Shown: positions 15,734 through 22,655, counted from the stretch's first letter. The stretch: DNA of 27,214 bases from Akkermansiaceae bacterium UBA5020 (GCA_002396885.1 DGXY01000108.1:12494-39707), one strand, 5' to 3'. Made by a program: numbers and translations. Notes: generated from the sequence alone by a model not told the origin.

Positions 15734-15849
15734 CCTCCTACTCCTACTCATACTCTTACTCATACTCTTACCTCCTACTCCTACTCAAAAACCGAACGTC
15801 CCTCGGCTCTCCGCTGAGTAGGAGTAGGAGGTAAGAGTATGAGTAGGAG
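15734..15849. repeat. Hexamer-built long inverted repeat (large hairpin)
   Basis: A perfect 30-bp inverted repeat (left arm 15757-15786, right arm 15816-15845) around a 29-nt loop, extendable to 34 bp with one G-T wobble (15753-15849). The left side also contains direct repeats: CCTCCTACTCCTACTC occurs at 15734-15749 and again at 15771-15786, and between them TCATACTCTTAC is repeated in exact tandem (15748-15759, 15760-15771). All arms are made of CTCCTA, CTCATA and CTCTTA-type hexamers. It lies 15 nt after exbD and could act as a terminator-like hairpin, though it has no T-run. Confidence 0.95.
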
Positions 15850-15877
15850 AGGGCTTCGGCAGAAAACCTTTCCCGGT

Positions 15878-15920
15878 TTACCGATCACTGATCACCGATT
15901 ACTGTTCACCGATTACCGAA
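15878..15920. repeat. Degenerate about 14-bp tandem repeat upstream of def
   Basis: ATCACCGATTACTG (15891-15904) and TTCACCGATTACCG (15905-15918) match at 12 of 14 positions, preceded by a related TTACCGATCACTG (15878-15890). Composition (almost no G except in CGAT/CTG) differs from the flanking genes. The array ends 4 nt before the def ATG at 15925, so it forms the 5' leader or promoter region of that gene. Confidence 0.75.
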
Positions 15921-15924
15921 TTCC

Positions 15925-16476
15925 ATGATCCGAAACATCGTCTTCTATCCCGCTCCCGTTCTTCGCCAGGTCGGCGCCCGCGTCGAGACCGTGACCGACG
16001 AAGTGCGGGCCCTTGCCGCCGACATGATTGAGACGATGTATGATGCCCACGGCGTCGGACTCGCCGCGCCGCAGGTGGGGGCATCGCTCCAACTCGCCGT
16101 CGTCGATGTCTCGTACGATGAGGAGTGCATCAGCTACCTCCGCGTCAATGGAGAAGAGAAAAGCCTCACCGACATCTGCCCCCTCGTCTTCATCAATCCC
16201 CACCTTGAGTTGATGGGGCCGCGGGAAGCCGACACCGAAGGCTGTCTTTCCTTTCCCGATCTGCGGGGCGAAATCTCACGACCTTCCGAGGTCAAGGCCA
16301 CCCTTGAGACCCTCGATGGGGAGAAACTCGTCATCGAGACCGACGGGCTCTTCGCCCGCGCCCTCCAGCACGAAATCGATCACCTCTTCGGGCGCCTCTT
16401 CATCGATCGCATGAGCAGTGCCCGCAAGCTCGCCATCCGCGGACGACTCCGCGAGATGCAGGAAGACTACGGTTGA
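15925..16476 (+). CDS. def: Peptide deformylase
   Basis: Removes the formyl group from the N-terminal methionine of new proteins; cytoplasmic metalloenzyme (Fe or Zn). All three motifs are present in the 183-residue protein: GVGLAAPQVG (residues 43-52), EGCLSFP with the metal ligand C107, and HEIDH with ligands H149 and H153 and catalytic E150. Length is standard for a bacterial enzyme. The start ATG sits directly after the degenerate repeat, with no Shine-Dalgarno. No methionyl-tRNA formyltransferase (fmt) gene is adjacent, unlike in many bacteria. Confidence 0.96.
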   Translation: MIRNIVFYPAPVLRQVGARVETVTDEVRALAADMIETMYDAHGVGLAAPQVGASLQLAVVDVSYDEECISYLRVNGEEKSLTDICPLVFINPHLELMGPREADTEGCLSFPDLRGEISRPSEVKATLETLDGEKLVIETDGLFARALQHEIDHLFGRLFIDRMSSARKLAIRGRLREMQEDYG

Positions 16477-16497
16477 GAGATCCGGAAGCCGGACAGT

Positions 16498-16926
16498 TCA
16501 ATCTTCGTCTTCTTCCTCGTCTTCGTCTTCGTCGCCGAAGTCTTCATCAAAATCCTCGTCTTCGTCGAAGTCGGGATCTTCCTCCTCGTCGTCTTCGAGA
16601 TCCTCGTCGAGGTCGTCGAATTCATCATCGGGGTCCGCGTCGCCATCCGGAGGAAAATTGCCGGGGGCATAGCCCAGCGACACCGCGAGCTCTGCCTTCG
16701 TCTGGAAAGGACCTTCGATCACACCGCCCGAGGTCGAGGCCCAGTAGCCGCCGAGGTCGGATTCGGGATCGATGTAGACCATGAGCCCCTCGTCGGGAGC
16801 GCGGTAGATCACCTCGAGCCAGTCCGTCGAGTTGTCGAAATACTGCTGGAACCACGCATCGTTGCAGACGTCGCCGTCGTCCGCGTATTGTTCGAAGTAG
16901 GCTTGGCGAAATTCTTCGGGGGTCAT
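16498..16926 (-). CDS. Hypothetical protein with a very acidic C-terminal tail
   Basis: A 142-residue protein with no recognised family name. Residues 1-93 form a small folded-looking domain with aromatic-rich segments (FRQAYFEQYADDGD, WFQQYFDNSTDWLEVIY, GGYWAST). Residues 94-142 are a tail in which 38 of 49 residues are Asp or Glu, with only scattered Phe, Leu, Pro and Gly. No signal peptide or membrane segment is seen, so it is probably cytoplasmic. The tail could bind a basic partner, nucleic-acid-binding protein or divalent cations. It converges on def with a 21-nt gap. The start is the ATG at 16926, preceded by a pyrimidine tract instead of a Shine-Dalgarno. Confidence 0.8.
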   Translation of the reverse strand: MTPEEFRQAYFEQYADDGDVCNDAWFQQYFDNSTDWLEVIYRAPDEGLMVYIDPESDLGGYWASTSGGVIEGPFQTKAELAVSLGYAPGNFPPDGDADPDDEFDDLDEDLEDDEEEDPDFDEDEDFDEDFGDEDEDEEEDED

Positions 16927-17190
16927 GAGGAGAGGGATCGGATCGGGTGGGTGGGATTCAGCGTTTCAGACAAAACGCCGCGAAACGTACAAAAAGCTGC
17001 CGCGCAATCAAGAGGCTTCTCACGCGAGAACACGATGTCGGTGCCGGGGGCGGTTCGAGGAGACAAGAAGGCCATCCTCATACCCCGCCCGGAGAATTTC
17101 CCGCAATTTCCTCTTGAAATCTGAGCTCTTCGCAGCCAAATTCGCCTCCCTTCGCGGATCCCCCCGGGTTTCGGCGGAGTTTCTTTCAAT

Positions 17191-17262
17191 TCCTCTGTAG
17201 CTCAGCGGTAGAGCGGGTGGCTGTTAACCACTAGGTCGTTGGTTCGATCCCAACCGGAGGAG
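17191..17262 (+). tRNA. tRNA-Asn (anticodon GTT)
   Basis: A complete 72-nt cloverleaf without encoded CCA. The acceptor stem TCCTCTG pairs with CGGAGGA, with discriminator G at 17262; the D stem is GCTC/GAGC. The anticodon stem GGTGG/CCACT holds the loop CTGTTAA with GTT at 17223-17225, and the T arm is GTTGG-TTCGATC-CCAAC. GTT reads AAC/AAU, so the tRNA carries asparagine. It stands alone between the acidic-tail gene and the esterase. Confidence 0.97.
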
Positions 17263-17346
17263 CTCTTTTCGACCCCATCATCGTCGAAGGGCCTTTGGTC
17301 TCGAAGCTGTCGGACCTCCCGGATCGAATCCGCTTTTTCATTTCCC

Positions 17347-18069
17347 ATGAGTCGGCGGACCACCGAACATTCGATCTCCAGCGGTTTCCTCAACGAACCC
17401 CGGCGGGTGTGGGTGCATCACGACGAGAGCGGTCGCGCGAAGGACTGCGTTCTCTGGATGGATGGTGAGATCTACTCGGGACGGGTGAAAGCTCCCGCCC
17501 TCGTCGCCGGCGCGATCGCCTCGGGGGCCTTGCACGCGCTCACCTGTGTCTACCTTCCCAACGACACCCAGATCGGCCGCCATGCCGCCTACACCTGCAC
17601 CGAGTCCTTCGCCTCCTTTCTCGCCCTCGAGATGCCGCGATGGATCGAGCGCGAAGCTGGCCCCTTCGAGCGGCTCTATCTCTGCGGCCTCAGCCTCAGC
17701 GGACTCCAGGCTCTTTTCACGGCCCTAGGGCATCCCGGGGTCTTCGCCGGAGTGCTCGCGCAGTCGCCCTCGGCCTGGTGGAAAGACGAATGGCTCGGCT
17801 CAGCCCTGCCGGCGTTCGAAACGAGCGGCCTCCGCTTTTGGATCAGCGTCGGCAGGAAGGAGCTGAAAGAGGATCTGACCCATCCGCCGACTTCACTTCA
17901 TCAGAAAACGAGCCAACTCGCCTCCGTCCGCCGGCTTTCGCGGGCCATGTCCGAAGCCGGTCATGACGTGCATCACCACGAGTTCGAAGGTGGTCATGAT
18001 CCGGCCTCTTGGGGCGGGGAATTGACCGAGGCGTTGGGGTGGCTGATGATGGGGCGGGCACCTGAGTGA
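17347..18069 (+). CDS. Putative alpha/beta-hydrolase esterase (enterochelin-esterase-like)
   Basis: A 240-residue hydrolase of the PF00756-type esterase family. The nucleophile elbow reads CGLSLSG, with S116 as the likely nucleophile; the family's usual GxSxGG is here GxSxSG. It is followed by ALGHPGVFAGVLAQSPSAWW, very like the GHPxxFGxxxxxSxxxWW stretch after the nucleophile. The catalytic His is probably H217 in GGHDPASW. No signal peptide is seen, so it is likely cytoplasmic. The start is the ATG at 17347; the reading frame continues upstream into the tRNA and cannot be coding there. The substrate is unknown; a siderophore ester is possible but no siderophore genes are near. Confidence 0.78.
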   Translation: MSRRTTEHSISSGFLNEPRRVWVHHDESGRAKDCVLWMDGEIYSGRVKAPALVAGAIASGALHALTCVYLPNDTQIGRHAAYTCTESFASFLALEMPRWIEREAGPFERLYLCGLSLSGLQALFTALGHPGVFAGVLAQSPSAWWKDEWLGSALPAFETSGLRFWISVGRKELKEDLTHPPTSLHQKTSQLASVRRLSRAMSEAGHDVHHHEFEGGHDPASWGGELTEALGWLMMGRAPE

Positions 18070-18125
18070 TTCCGCGATGGTATGAGGTCGGAAGTCGATA
18101 CAGCAGCGAGGATTCCGACATCACG

Positions 18126-18497
18126 TCAGTCCTTTGCGACCAAGCGGGGCTTCCCGTCCGGACCCTTTTCGATGCGATAGTCCACCCCGTCCTCGATGCG
18201 CGCGTTCCACTCGAAGGTCCCGTCTGTGGGATTCGCGGAAGAATCTCCCTCCCGGAGTGAAAGCACCCGATCGCCCGCTTCAACGAGCGCAAGGGGCACC
18301 CTCGAAACCACCTGTCCGTGTTGAATCCGATCCGTTGGCCTTCGGTCGACCTTCACCAACCAGAAGTCGGCACCGATCACACCGTCTTCCACTACGGATC
18401 TCGAATCCAAAACCTGCCGGAAGAGACCGGCATCCCAGGCGATCGCGAAGGGAAGGACGATCGTGATTAGGGCGAAGGTGGTGCCGATCGCTTTCAT
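18126..18497 (-). CDS. Small exported hypothetical protein
   Basis: A 123-residue protein with no family I recognise. A hydrophobic N-terminus (MKAIGTTFALITIVLPFAIAW) looks like an uncleaved anchor or signal peptide. The remainder is beta-rich and polar with segments FWLVKVDRRPTDRI, VEAGDRVLSLREGD and YRIEKGPDGKPRLV. Its ATG overlaps the stop of the upstream 40-codon frame (ATGA, 18494-18497), suggesting translational coupling. It converges on the esterase with a 56-nt gap. A cell-surface or periplasmic role is all that can be inferred. Confidence 0.65.
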   Translation of the reverse strand: MKAIGTTFALITIVLPFAIAWDAGLFRQVLDSRSVVEDGVIGADFWLVKVDRRPTDRIQHGQVVSRVPLALVEAGDRVLSLREGDSSANPTDGTFEWNARIEDGVDYRIEKGPDGKPRLVAKD

Positions 18498-18616
18498 GGG
18501 GTGGCAGTCAGAACCTCAAAATTGAAAAGACTTCCGCCAAGCGTTCGCGTCGCCCGCGGTGCCGCAAAGAGGGTGCCGAAGGATCCGAGAGCCGCGGCGA
18601 AGACGACGCCTTTCAT
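18494..18616 (-). CDS. Possible 40-residue exported small protein
   Basis: A short frame beginning MKGVVFAAALGSFGTLFAAP, which reads as a basic start plus hydrophobic signal segment, followed by about 20 further residues. Its stop overlaps the next gene's ATG (ATGA). The frame can be extended to 18688 but the leader gained looks non-coding. It may be a leader peptide or half of a small exported pair. Coding status is uncertain because of the size. Confidence 0.4.
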   Translation of the reverse strand: MKGVVFAAALGSFGTLFAAPRATRTLGGSLFNFEVLTATP

Positions 18617-18801
18617 GGAGAACCCAGCGTATCGGATCGCGTGTGCCGGAGCAATGCGAAAAGGGTTCGCGGGGAAAAGCTGGCCCACGGAATAAACTGA
18701 AACCTCTGAAGCTAAGTCGCCGTGGGAACCATGGGTCGGCGAGTCGCTTCCAGTGGGACGGATGCTTTCTTCCCGTCACCCGCTTCGCGCATACTTTTCT
18801 C

Positions 18802-18828
18802 TTGAAGATATCCGTATAGCGATATAAG
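18802..18828 (+). promoter_or_regulatory. Candidate promoter with an 18-bp dyad operator
   Basis: ATATC-CG-TATA-GC-GATAT (18808-18825) is a dyad with 14 of 18 positions symmetric, AT-rich in a GC-rich genome. It sits between a TTGAAG (18802-18807) and a TATAAG (18823-18828), boxes 15 nt apart, about 50 nt upstream of the YgaP-like gene. Such a dyad over the -35/-10 spacer is the usual operator position for a winged-helix repressor such as the ArsR type. The regulator gene is not in the window. Confidence 0.45.
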
Positions 18829-18876
18829 AATTTAAAGGTATCGCAAAAGAGCCTGACAATCGTGCCTTCTACTCCC

Positions 18877-19089
18877 ATGAAACTCGAAAACATCATCCGC
18901 GCGCTCGCGGGGACGCTAGTCCTCGTGAGTCTGGCTTTGGCTCACTACGTTGATCCGAATTGGATTTGGCTGGCGGTCTTCGTCGGCTTCAATCTCCTTC
19001 AGTCGGCTTTCACGGGATTCTGCCCAGCGGAAATGCTTTTGAAGAAGCTGGGGTTCGGAAAGGGCGGTGGATCCTGCTGCGGCGGGTGA
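18877..19089 (+). CDS. YgaP-like small membrane protein (DUF2892 family)
   Basis: A 70-residue inner-membrane protein with two membrane helices (about residues 8-24 and 30-46) and the pattern MKLENIIRALAGTLVL, then NLLQSAFTGFCPAEMLLKKLGF. This is the DUF2892 family, found as the C-terminal part of the E. coli rhodanese YgaP and as a stand-alone protein. The tail GGGSCCGG adds a vicinal Cys pair to the conserved Cys in TGFCP. Related genes are often linked to sulfide or persulfide handling; here a rhodanese-domain protein is encoded on the opposite strand within 300 nt. The ATG at 18877 matches the family start; an in-frame GTG at 18862 adds only five residues. Function is not established. Confidence 0.82.
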   Translation: MKLENIIRALAGTLVLVSLALAHYVDPNWIWLAVFVGFNLLQSAFTGFCPAEMLLKKLGFGKGGGSCCGG

Positions 19090-19117
19090 GGGGGCCGGCT
19101 TCGCGAGGCGCTTGCGC

Positions 19118-19342
19118 TCAAGCACGAAGAAGCGCCGCGGCGGCGACGAGGACGGGGAAACCTCCGCGCACGGGATAGGCGGTGGTGCCGTCGGCGCTGA
19201 CGAAGGCGGCTTCGAAGGGCTCGGGATGTGTCCAGCTTTCAAGCTCGGTCGCGCTGGCGAGATGCAGGGGCTGGCCGCTCGTCGGGCAGACGAGGAGGGT
19301 GGCGACTTCGGCGGAAAGGGTAAGGGGGGAAGCGGAGTCCAT
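19118..19342 (-). CDS. Trm112-like small protein
   Basis: A 74-residue protein resembling the bacterial Trm112/YcaR (UPF0434) family. It has LLVCPTSGQPL at the start, a divergent middle, and AYPVRGGFPVLV at the end, matching the family's CPxxxxxL and AYPIrdGIPvll patterns. Only one Cys of the zinc-type ribbon remains. Trm112 proteins act as activators of methyltransferases in eukaryotes and archaea; bacterial roles are poorly known. It starts 24 nt after the MoeZ-like gene if ATG 19342 is used; a TTG at 19369 would overlap that gene's stop (TTGA). Either way the two are probably co-transcribed. Confidence 0.72.
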   Translation of the reverse strand: MDSASPLTLSAEVATLLVCPTSGQPLHLASATELESWTHPEPFEAAFVSADGTTAYPVRGGFPVLVAAAALLRA

Positions 19343-19365
19343 CGTGACAATCGTGACGCGGTCTA

Positions 19366-20529
19366 TCAATAGAGCGGCACGGAGGGATCGATCTCTTTCG
19401 ACCAGGCGTTGATGCCGCCCTGGACGTGGCAGGCCTTGGTGAAGCCTGAATCGAGAAGCAGCTGGAGGGCCTTGGCGCTGCGTCCGCCGGACTTGCAGTG
19501 GATGATGGTCTCGGCGGAGGGATCGAGCTCGGAGATTCGGGTGGGGAGTTCTCCGAGAGGGATTTTCACGGAACCGGGGAGGCAGGCGACCTCGATCTCG
19601 GCGGGCTCGCGAACGTCAAGGAGAACGAAGGGAGTGCCTTGGGCGAGGCGGTCCTTCAATTGATGGACGTCGATTTCGGGAAGGGAGGGAGGGTTCATGT
19701 CGCAGGTGAATTCGAGGTCTTGGAGCTTTGTCAGGGTCGGTGAGTCGCCGCAGACGGCGCAATGCGGATCGCGCCGCAATTTGATCTCGCGGAAGCGAAA
19801 GGCAAGCGCGTCGAAGTGGACGAGGCGCCCGATCAGGGGCTCGCCGAGGCCGAGGAGGAGCTTCACGGCCTCGTTCGCCTGCATCGCCCCGACGATGCCG
19901 GGGAGGATGCCGAGGACGCCGCCCTCGGCGCAGCTCGGGACGAGTCCGGGCGCGGGTGGCTCGGGAAAGAGGCAGCGGTAACAGGGGCCGCCGAGATGCG
20001 GGGCGAAGACGGAGACCTGGCCCTCGAAGCGGTAGATCGACCCGTAGACGTTTGGTTTCTTTGTCAGGACGGCGAGATCGTTCGAGAGGTAGCGGGTGGG
20101 GAAGTTGTCGGTGCCGTCGATGATGAGATCGTAGGGCTCGGCGATGGCGGCGGCATTCTCCGCGGTGAAGCGCGTCTCAAAGATGGTGACACGGACCTCC
20201 GGATTGATTTCGGCAAGCCGGTCGCGGGCGGATTCGATCTTGAGCCGGCCGACATCGGAGGTGCCGTGGAGGATCTGGCGTTGGAGGTTGGAGAAGTCGA
20301 CGCGATCGTCATCGACGAGACCGATTTCGCCGATGCCGGCGGCGGCGAGATACATCGTGACGGGCGAGCCGAGACCTCCGGCCCCGAGGCAGAGGACACG
20401 CGAGGCCTTGAGGCGGCGCTGGCCTTCGGGACCGACTTCGGGGAGGGTGAGATGGCGGGCGTAACGCGAACGCTCCGCTTCCGAAAGCGGGTGCTCCGTG
20501 GCTCGGGAATCCGGGATGAGGGGGATCAT
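19366..20529 (-). CDS. moeZ: MoeZ/MoeBR-like adenylyltransferase-sulfurtransferase
   Basis: A 387-residue fusion of a ThiF/MoeB E1-like domain (residues 1 to about 270) and a C-terminal rhodanese domain (about 285-387). Such proteins adenylate the C-terminal Gly of a ubiquitin-like sulfur carrier (MoaD, ThiS or CysO) and then turn it into a thiocarboxylate for molybdopterin, thiamine or cysteine synthesis. Visible are the ATP loop GAGGLGSP (49-56), LQRQILH with the Arg finger, DGTDNFPTRYL, two CxxC zinc pairs (CYRC and CAVC), the conserved Cys in PSCAEGGVLG, and the rhodanese active loop HCKSGGRS. No sulfur carrier is encoded beside it. It is divergent from htrA, 128 nt apart. Confidence 0.93.
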   Translation of the reverse strand: MIPLIPDSRATEHPLSEAERSRYARHLTLPEVGPEGQRRLKASRVLCLGAGGLGSPVTMYLAAAGIGEIGLVDDDRVDFSNLQRQILHGTSDVGRLKIESARDRLAEINPEVRVTIFETRFTAENAAAIAEPYDLIIDGTDNFPTRYLSNDLAVLTKKPNVYGSIYRFEGQVSVFAPHLGGPCYRCLFPEPPAPGLVPSCAEGGVLGILPGIVGAMQANEAVKLLLGLGEPLIGRLVHFDALAFRFREIKLRRDPHCAVCGDSPTLTKLQDLEFTCDMNPPSLPEIDVHQLKDRLAQGTPFVLLDVREPAEIEVACLPGSVKIPLGELPTRISELDPSAETIIHCKSGGRSAKALQLLLDSGFTKACHVQGGINAWSKEIDPSVPLY

Positions 20530-20610
20530 TCGCAGGTGCGGATGAGAAAATTAGACAGATAGTTAGCGGCGCATCGCTCTACTGGCAAACCTCATTCCGA
20601 GATTTGCTCC

Positions 20611-20640
20611 TTGCCGGATGTCGAGCGTCCGACGTATACG
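20611..20640 (+). promoter_or_regulatory. Candidate htrA promoter
   Basis: TTGCCG (20611-20616), 18-nt spacer, TATACG (20635-20640), ending 17 nt before the htrA ATG. The -35 box is identical to that proposed for the T2SS operon. Confidence 0.4.
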
Positions 20641-20657
20641 ATCTTGTTACCTGCCCA

Positions 20658-22172
20658 ATGAAACTCATCCAAAAATCCCATCTCCCCCTCTTCGTCTTCG
20701 GCTTCCTGCTGGCGGCGCCCTCCCATTCGCTGCGCGCCGACGAGTTGAAGTATGCCGATCTTGAGAAGAAGATCTCGGTCGACAAGAATCCGGTTCCTGC
20801 CGAAGGCGGGGTCGTCTCCTCGTATGCTCCGGCGTTGTCGAAGGTGATGCCAGCGGTGGTGACGATCTTTTCCTCCAAGTCGGTTGCCGCGAAGGAGCGC
20901 AATCCGCAGCAGGAGGAACTCTTCCGCCGCATGTTCCCGGACATTCCGGAGGACTTCTTCGAGCGCCAACCGGAAGGGGGCGATCAGAAGGAAGAAGGCC
21001 TCGGTTCGGGGGTGATCATCTCCGCGGATGGATACATCCTGACCAACAACCACGTCGTTGGCGACGCTGACGAGATCAAATTGACGCTTCCCTCCGACAA
21101 GAAGAAGGAGTATGTGGCCACGTTGATCGGGGCCGATCCCCAGACGGATGTGGCCCTCATCAAGATCGACGCGAAGGATCTTCCCCACGTCGTGATCGGG
21201 GACAGCTCGGCTTTGCAGATCGGTGATGTCGCGCTCGCCGTGGGCAATCCTCTCGGACTTGAGCAGACTGCGACGATCGGGATCATCAGCGCGGTTGGAC
21301 GCAGTGATGTGAACATCATCGAACAAGGCTACGAGAATTTCATCCAGACCGACGCGGCGATCAACCGTGGCAACTCAGGCGGTGCGCTGGTCGATGCCTC
21401 GGGACGCCTCATCGGGATCCCCACGGCGATCCAGTCGAACTTCTCGGGTGGCAACATCGGGATCGGCTTCGCGATTCCCTCGAACATGGCTCTGAACATC
21501 GTGCAACGTCTCCTTGATGGCGGTGGCATCGTGAAGCGCGGCTTTCTCGGCGTCTTCCTCCGCGACCTCGACACGAACATGGCGAAGGCTCTCGGCCAGG
21601 ACAACACCAACGGCGTCCTCGTTGCCGAGATCGGTGAAAAGACCCCGGCCGAAGCCGCCGGGATGAAGCCGGGTGACCTTATCGTGGGCTACGATGGCAA
21701 GCCGGTGCAGGGCATGCAGCAGCTCCGCCTCGACATCAGCAACACGGCCCCCGGCTCGGAAGTGGTCTTTGAGATCATCCGCAAGGGTGAGAAGACCGAC
21801 CTGAAGGTGAAGCTCGGCGACCTCGAGGACAACCAGCTCGCGGCGAGCGGTCCCTCGAGCCGGCCGAAAGCGCCCAAGGATGCCGACCTCATCGAAGGGG
21901 TGATCGTCGACGATCTCGATGAAGAGACCCGTTCGAGCCTGCAGGTGGACAAGGCGGTGAAGGGTGTCCTCGTGAAGAGCGTGAAAGACGGTGCGGCCGC
22001 CGCCGAGGCCGGTCTCCGTCCCGGCATGATCATCACCCAGATCGACCAGAGTGATGTCACGACGCTGGATGAGGCCCGCAAGGTGGTCGAAGGCTTCGAG
22101 GGCGATGTGCTCCTGCTGCAGGTCTACCTGGCGGGACGCCGCGATATCCTCGCGGTGCCGCTGAAGGAATAA
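20658..22172 (+). CDS. htrA: HtrA/DegP-type periplasmic serine protease with two PDZ domains
   Basis: A 504-residue quality-control protease and chaperone. The signal peptide is MKLIQKSHLPLFVFGFLLAAP, with cleavage about residues 25-30. The trypsin-like domain carries the full triad: H132 in NNHVVG, D164 in TDVALIKI, and S240 in RGNSGGAL. PDZ1 (about 290-390) contains RGFLGVFL and AAGMKPGDLI; PDZ2 (about 420-500) contains AAEAGLRPGMIITQI. Acting in the periplasm, it degrades misfolded envelope proteins, and here could serve the T2SS and TonB-dependent envelope load (inference). The start at 20658 is chosen for the signal peptide; an upstream in-frame TTG at 20604 adds 18 residues. An AP2-domain gene follows after 19 nt. 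Confidence 0.95.
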   Translation: MKLIQKSHLPLFVFGFLLAAPSHSLRADELKYADLEKKISVDKNPVPAEGGVVSSYAPALSKVMPAVVTIFSSKSVAAKERNPQQEELFRRMFPDIPEDFFERQPEGGDQKEEGLGSGVIISADGYILTNNHVVGDADEIKLTLPSDKKKEYVATLIGADPQTDVALIKIDAKDLPHVVIGDSSALQIGDVALAVGNPLGLEQTATIGIISAVGRSDVNIIEQGYENFIQTDAAINRGNSGGALVDASGRLIGIPTAIQSNFSGGNIGIGFAIPSNMALNIVQRLLDGGGIVKRGFLGVFLRDLDTNMAKALGQDNTNGVLVAEIGEKTPAEAAGMKPGDLIVGYDGKPVQGMQQLRLDISNTAPGSEVVFEIIRKGEKTDLKVKLGDLEDNQLAASGPSSRPKAPKDADLIEGVIVDDLDEETRSSLQVDKAVKGVLVKSVKDGAAAAEAGLRPGMIITQIDQSDVTTLDEARKVVEGFEGDVLLLQVYLAGRRDILAVPLKE

Positions 22173-22191
22173 CCACCCAACGCACCAGGCC

Positions 22192-22635
22192 GTGAGCGGC
22201 GACGACTCCAGACCCGGCATCACCCGGCTCGATCAGGTCTCGGTCGCGACTCACGGTTGGCAGGTGCGGATCCAATGGAAGGGGGTCCGTTTCGGGCGCT
22301 TCTTTTCCGATGCATCATGGGGCGGCCGCGAGGCCGCCCTTTTGTTTGCGCAGCGCTACCGCGACCGGCTCGTCGCCCGGCTCGAGCGGCGTCGCGCCGA
22401 GGCGTCGGCATCGGCCCGGTCGCACACCGCGCCGACTTCGCGGAATCGTTCGGGGATGGTCGGGGTCGCACGCATTGTGCAGCGCAGCGCCTCGGGGGTG
22501 GAATACTTTTTCTGGCAGGCGAGCTGGACGGCAGGGGACGGCACGCGCGAGATCGTGCGTTTCTCCGTGCAAAAACTCGGGGAAGAGCTCGCCCAGACTC
22601 TGGCCTGCGAGGCGAGGCGGAAGGCGATGGAGTGA
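22192..22635 (+). CDS. AP2-like DNA-binding domain protein
   Basis: A 147-residue protein built of two short AP2/integrase-like three-stranded-sheet modules joined by an Arg/Ala/Ser-rich linker (about residues 60-88). Module 1 shows HGWQVRIQWKGVRFGRFFSD and then YRDRLV; module 2 shows GVARIVQRSASGVEYFFWQASW, REIVRFSVQKLGEE and CEARRKAME. This pattern (HGW.VR..., FFSD..GG...AL..A..YRD; then GV.R, YWQASW, FSV.K.GE..A) is a recurrent bacterial AP2-type family. It starts with GTG at 22192, 19 nt after htrA, so co-transcription is likely. It is probably a DNA-binding protein; target and effect are unknown. Confidence 0.75.
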   Translation: MSGDDSRPGITRLDQVSVATHGWQVRIQWKGVRFGRFFSDASWGGREAALLFAQRYRDRLVARLERRRAEASASARSHTAPTSRNRSGMVGVARIVQRSASGVEYFFWQASWTAGDGTREIVRFSVQKLGEELAQTLACEARRKAME

Positions 22636-22655
22636 GCGCGTTTGCGGCGATGCTC

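Noticed and set aside
16481..16493. TCCGG-AAG-CCGGA hairpin between def and the acidic-tail gene
   Set aside because: Stem of only 5 bp without a T-run on either strand; could occur by chance in GC-rich DNA.
17191..17262. tRNA-Asn as an integration site for a mobile element
   Set aside because: No integrase, no direct repeat of the tRNA 3' end and no change in gene type were found downstream.
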